From assembly GCA_016195115.1 (NCBI GenBank), contig JACQAI010000332.1, positions 1-5,677 of the forward strand: 5,677 nt of DNA. The letters run 5' to 3'. The translations under genes and the position numbers were made by a program. The notes under the pieces are model-generated. The model made no database searches. It was not told where the DNA came from and saw only the letters and a list, made by a program, of their open reading frames with translations. This document shows positions 4,570 to 5,677 of the stretch, piece by piece (within the stretch, counting starts at the first letter, position 1; the number at the start of each line of letters is the position of its first letter). This DNA comes from Pseudomonadota bacterium (GTDB taxonomy: Bacteria > Pseudomonadota > Alphaproteobacteria > Elsterales > Elsteraceae).

Positions 4570-5677
4570 ATGCTGATCAAACGCACCGATCGTCAGGCCC
4601 GCCGCAACGCGCTCGCGACCGCGCTCGGCAACCAGGGCGGCGACGCGCTCGACCGCCGCGCTTTCCTGCGCCGCTCCGGCCTGGTCGGCGGCAGCCTCGC
4701 CGCGGTCGGGACCCTGCCGCTCGCCGGCGTGCGCCAGGCCGACGCGGCGTTCCAGGCGCCGGGGGCCGCGATCACGATCAAGAAGAACATCTGCACGCAC
4801 TGCTCGGTCGGCTGCACGGTCGTCGCCAAGGTGCTGAACGGCGTGTGGGTCGGCCAGGAGCCGGGCTGGGACAGTCCGATCAGCCGCGGCTCGCACTGCG
4901 CCAAGGGTGCGGCGACCCGCGAGCTGGTGCACGGCGACCGCCGGCTGCGCTACCCCCTGAAGCTGGTCGGCGGCCAGTGGCAGCGCATCTCGTGGGACGT
5001 CGCGATCAACGAAATCGGCGACAAGCTCGAGGCGATCCGCCAGAAGTCCGGGCCTGATTCGATCTACTGGCTCGGCTCGGCCAAGTTCACCAACGAGGGC
5101 GCCTACCTGTTCCGCAAGTTCGCGGCCTTCATGGGCACCAACAACGTCGACCACCAGGCGCGCATCTGTCACTCGACCACGGTCGCAGGCGTTGCGAACA
5201 CATGGGGCTACGGCGCCATGACCAACTCGTACAACGACATTCGCAATTCGAAGACCGTGATCTTCATGGGCTCGAACGCCGCCGAAGCCCATCCGGTATC
5301 GCTTCAGCACATTCTGACCGGCAAGGAGATCAACCGCGCCAACGTCTTTGTGCTCGATCCGCGCTTCACGCGCACGGCCGCGCACGCGACCGAGTATGTC
5401 CGTTTCCGCAGCGGCACGGACATCGCGGTGATCTGGGGCATGCTGCACCACATCTTCAACAACGGCTGGGAAGACAAGACATTCATCCAGCAGCGCGTTT
5501 ACGGCATGGATCAGATTCGCGCCGAGGTCGCCAAGTGGACCCCGGATGAAGTCGAGCGCGTCACCGGCATACCGGGCGACCAGCTCAAAAAGGTCGCCGA
5601 GACTTTCGCGAAGGAGAAGCCATCGACCTTCATCTGGTGCATGGGCGGTACGGAGCATACGGTCGGCACCGCCAACG
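4570..5677 (+). CDS. fdhA: Formate dehydrogenase alpha (catalytic) subunit, N-terminal part, runs off the window
   Basis: Oxidises formate to CO2 at a bis-MGD molybdenum/tungsten site and passes electrons through [4Fe-4S] clusters. 369 residues are present of an expected 950-1000. The Tat signal has RRAFLRRSG (29-37) followed by a hydrophobic run, giving periplasmic export. The N-terminal cluster ligands are C75-x2-C78-x3-C82-x27-C110, with the conserved lysine at 112 (CAKG). The FDH-N/O type active site DHQARICHSTTV has Cys200 and His201: cysteine takes the place of selenocysteine in Escherichia coli FdnG. Further conserved segments are NAAEAHPV (236-243), LDPRFTRTA (262-270) and RSGTD (280-284), all cofactor-binding regions of the family. 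A G-rich Shine-Dalgarno (AGGGGGG, about 4557-4563) precedes ATG 4570, 11 bases after the TAT-target stop. No frameshift is seen in the visible part. The electron-transfer beta and membrane gamma subunits would be expected downstream. Confidence 0.93.
   Translation, partial: MLIKRTDRQARRNALATALGNQGGDALDRRAFLRRSGLVGGSLAAVGTLPLAGVRQADAAFQAPGAAITIKKNICTHCSVGCTVVAKVLNGVWVGQEPGWDSPISRGSHCAKGAATRELVHGDRRLRYPLKLVGGQWQRISWDVAINEIGDKLEAIRQKSGPDSIYWLGSAKFTNEGAYLFRKFAAFMGTNNVDHQARICHSTTVAGVANTWGYGAMTNSYNDIRNSKTVIFMGSNAAEAHPVSLQHILTGKEINRANVFVLDPRFTRTAAHATEYVRFRSGTDIAVIWGMLHHIFNNGWEDKTFIQQRVYGMDQIRAEVAKWTPDEVERVTGIPGDQLKKVAETFAKEKPSTFIWCMGGTEHTVGTAN

Noticed and set aside
4555..5658. 367-residue open frame on the minus strand
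   Set aside because: Antisense to fdhA, whose + strand product has unmistakable Fe-S and active-site motifs.
1..5677. CRISPR array, tRNA/rRNA or transposase
   Set aside because: No regularly spaced repeats, no tRNA-like cloverleaf or rRNA segment, and no transposase motif was seen on either strand.

Overview
The window is GC-rich (codon third positions are overwhelmingly G/C) and every gene lies on the + strand. Gene content, gene order and the high-GC style point to an alphaproteobacterium, most like Bradyrhizobium/Rhodopseudomonas and other Hyphomicrobiales or Rhodospirillales. This placement comes from remembered family distribution, not from a search. The locus is the 5' part of a membrane-bound, periplasm-facing formate dehydrogenase (FDH) cluster, and the catalytic subunit runs off the right edge.

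Layout. 1-200 is non-coding: a long inverted repeat (1-71) of the dispersed palindromic kind, then a short leader with two small palindromes. 201-3434 is a tightly packed run of accessory genes: a degenerate biotin/lipoate-ligase-fold protein with a DUF4444-like tail, a DUF6505 protein, a DUF6352 protein, a DUF3305 protein and a DUF3306 protein. Successive junctions use overlapping stop/start codons or a short gap, so the run is probably one translationally coupled operon. 3435-3618 is a lower-GC intergenic stretch holding a palindrome and a possible promoter. 3619-4316 encodes what should be a TorD/DmsD-type molybdoenzyme chaperone with an N-terminal helix-turn-helix. 4358-4558 encodes a 66-residue twin-arginine 'formate dehydrogenase region TAT target' protein. 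4570 to the end encodes the first 369 residues of the FDH alpha subunit, with Tat signal, [4Fe-4S] cysteines and a catalytic cysteine in the selenocysteine position.

How they fit together. The alpha subunit needs molybdenum/tungsten bis-MGD cofactor, an Fe-S cluster and Tat export. A TorD-type chaperone normally keeps the apo-enzyme from export until the cofactor is in. The DUF6505/DUF6352/DUF3305/DUF3306 proteins and the ligase-fold protein are uncharacterised companions of such FDH clusters and are best guessed to be maturation or assembly factors.

The most notable observation is that two of these genes look broken by internal, frame-changing deletions: DUF3305 (junction near 2745-2760) and HTH-TorD (junction near 3712-3718). 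The flanking genes and the visible part of fdhA are intact. The first deletion leaves the DUF3305 remnant reading straight into DUF3306 as one 310-residue ORF. Either the FDH maturation module is decaying or being rewired, or these are assembly errors in very GC-rich DNA. I see no clearly new biological system. The interest lies in these lesions, the HTH-chaperone architecture and the uncharacterised accessory set.
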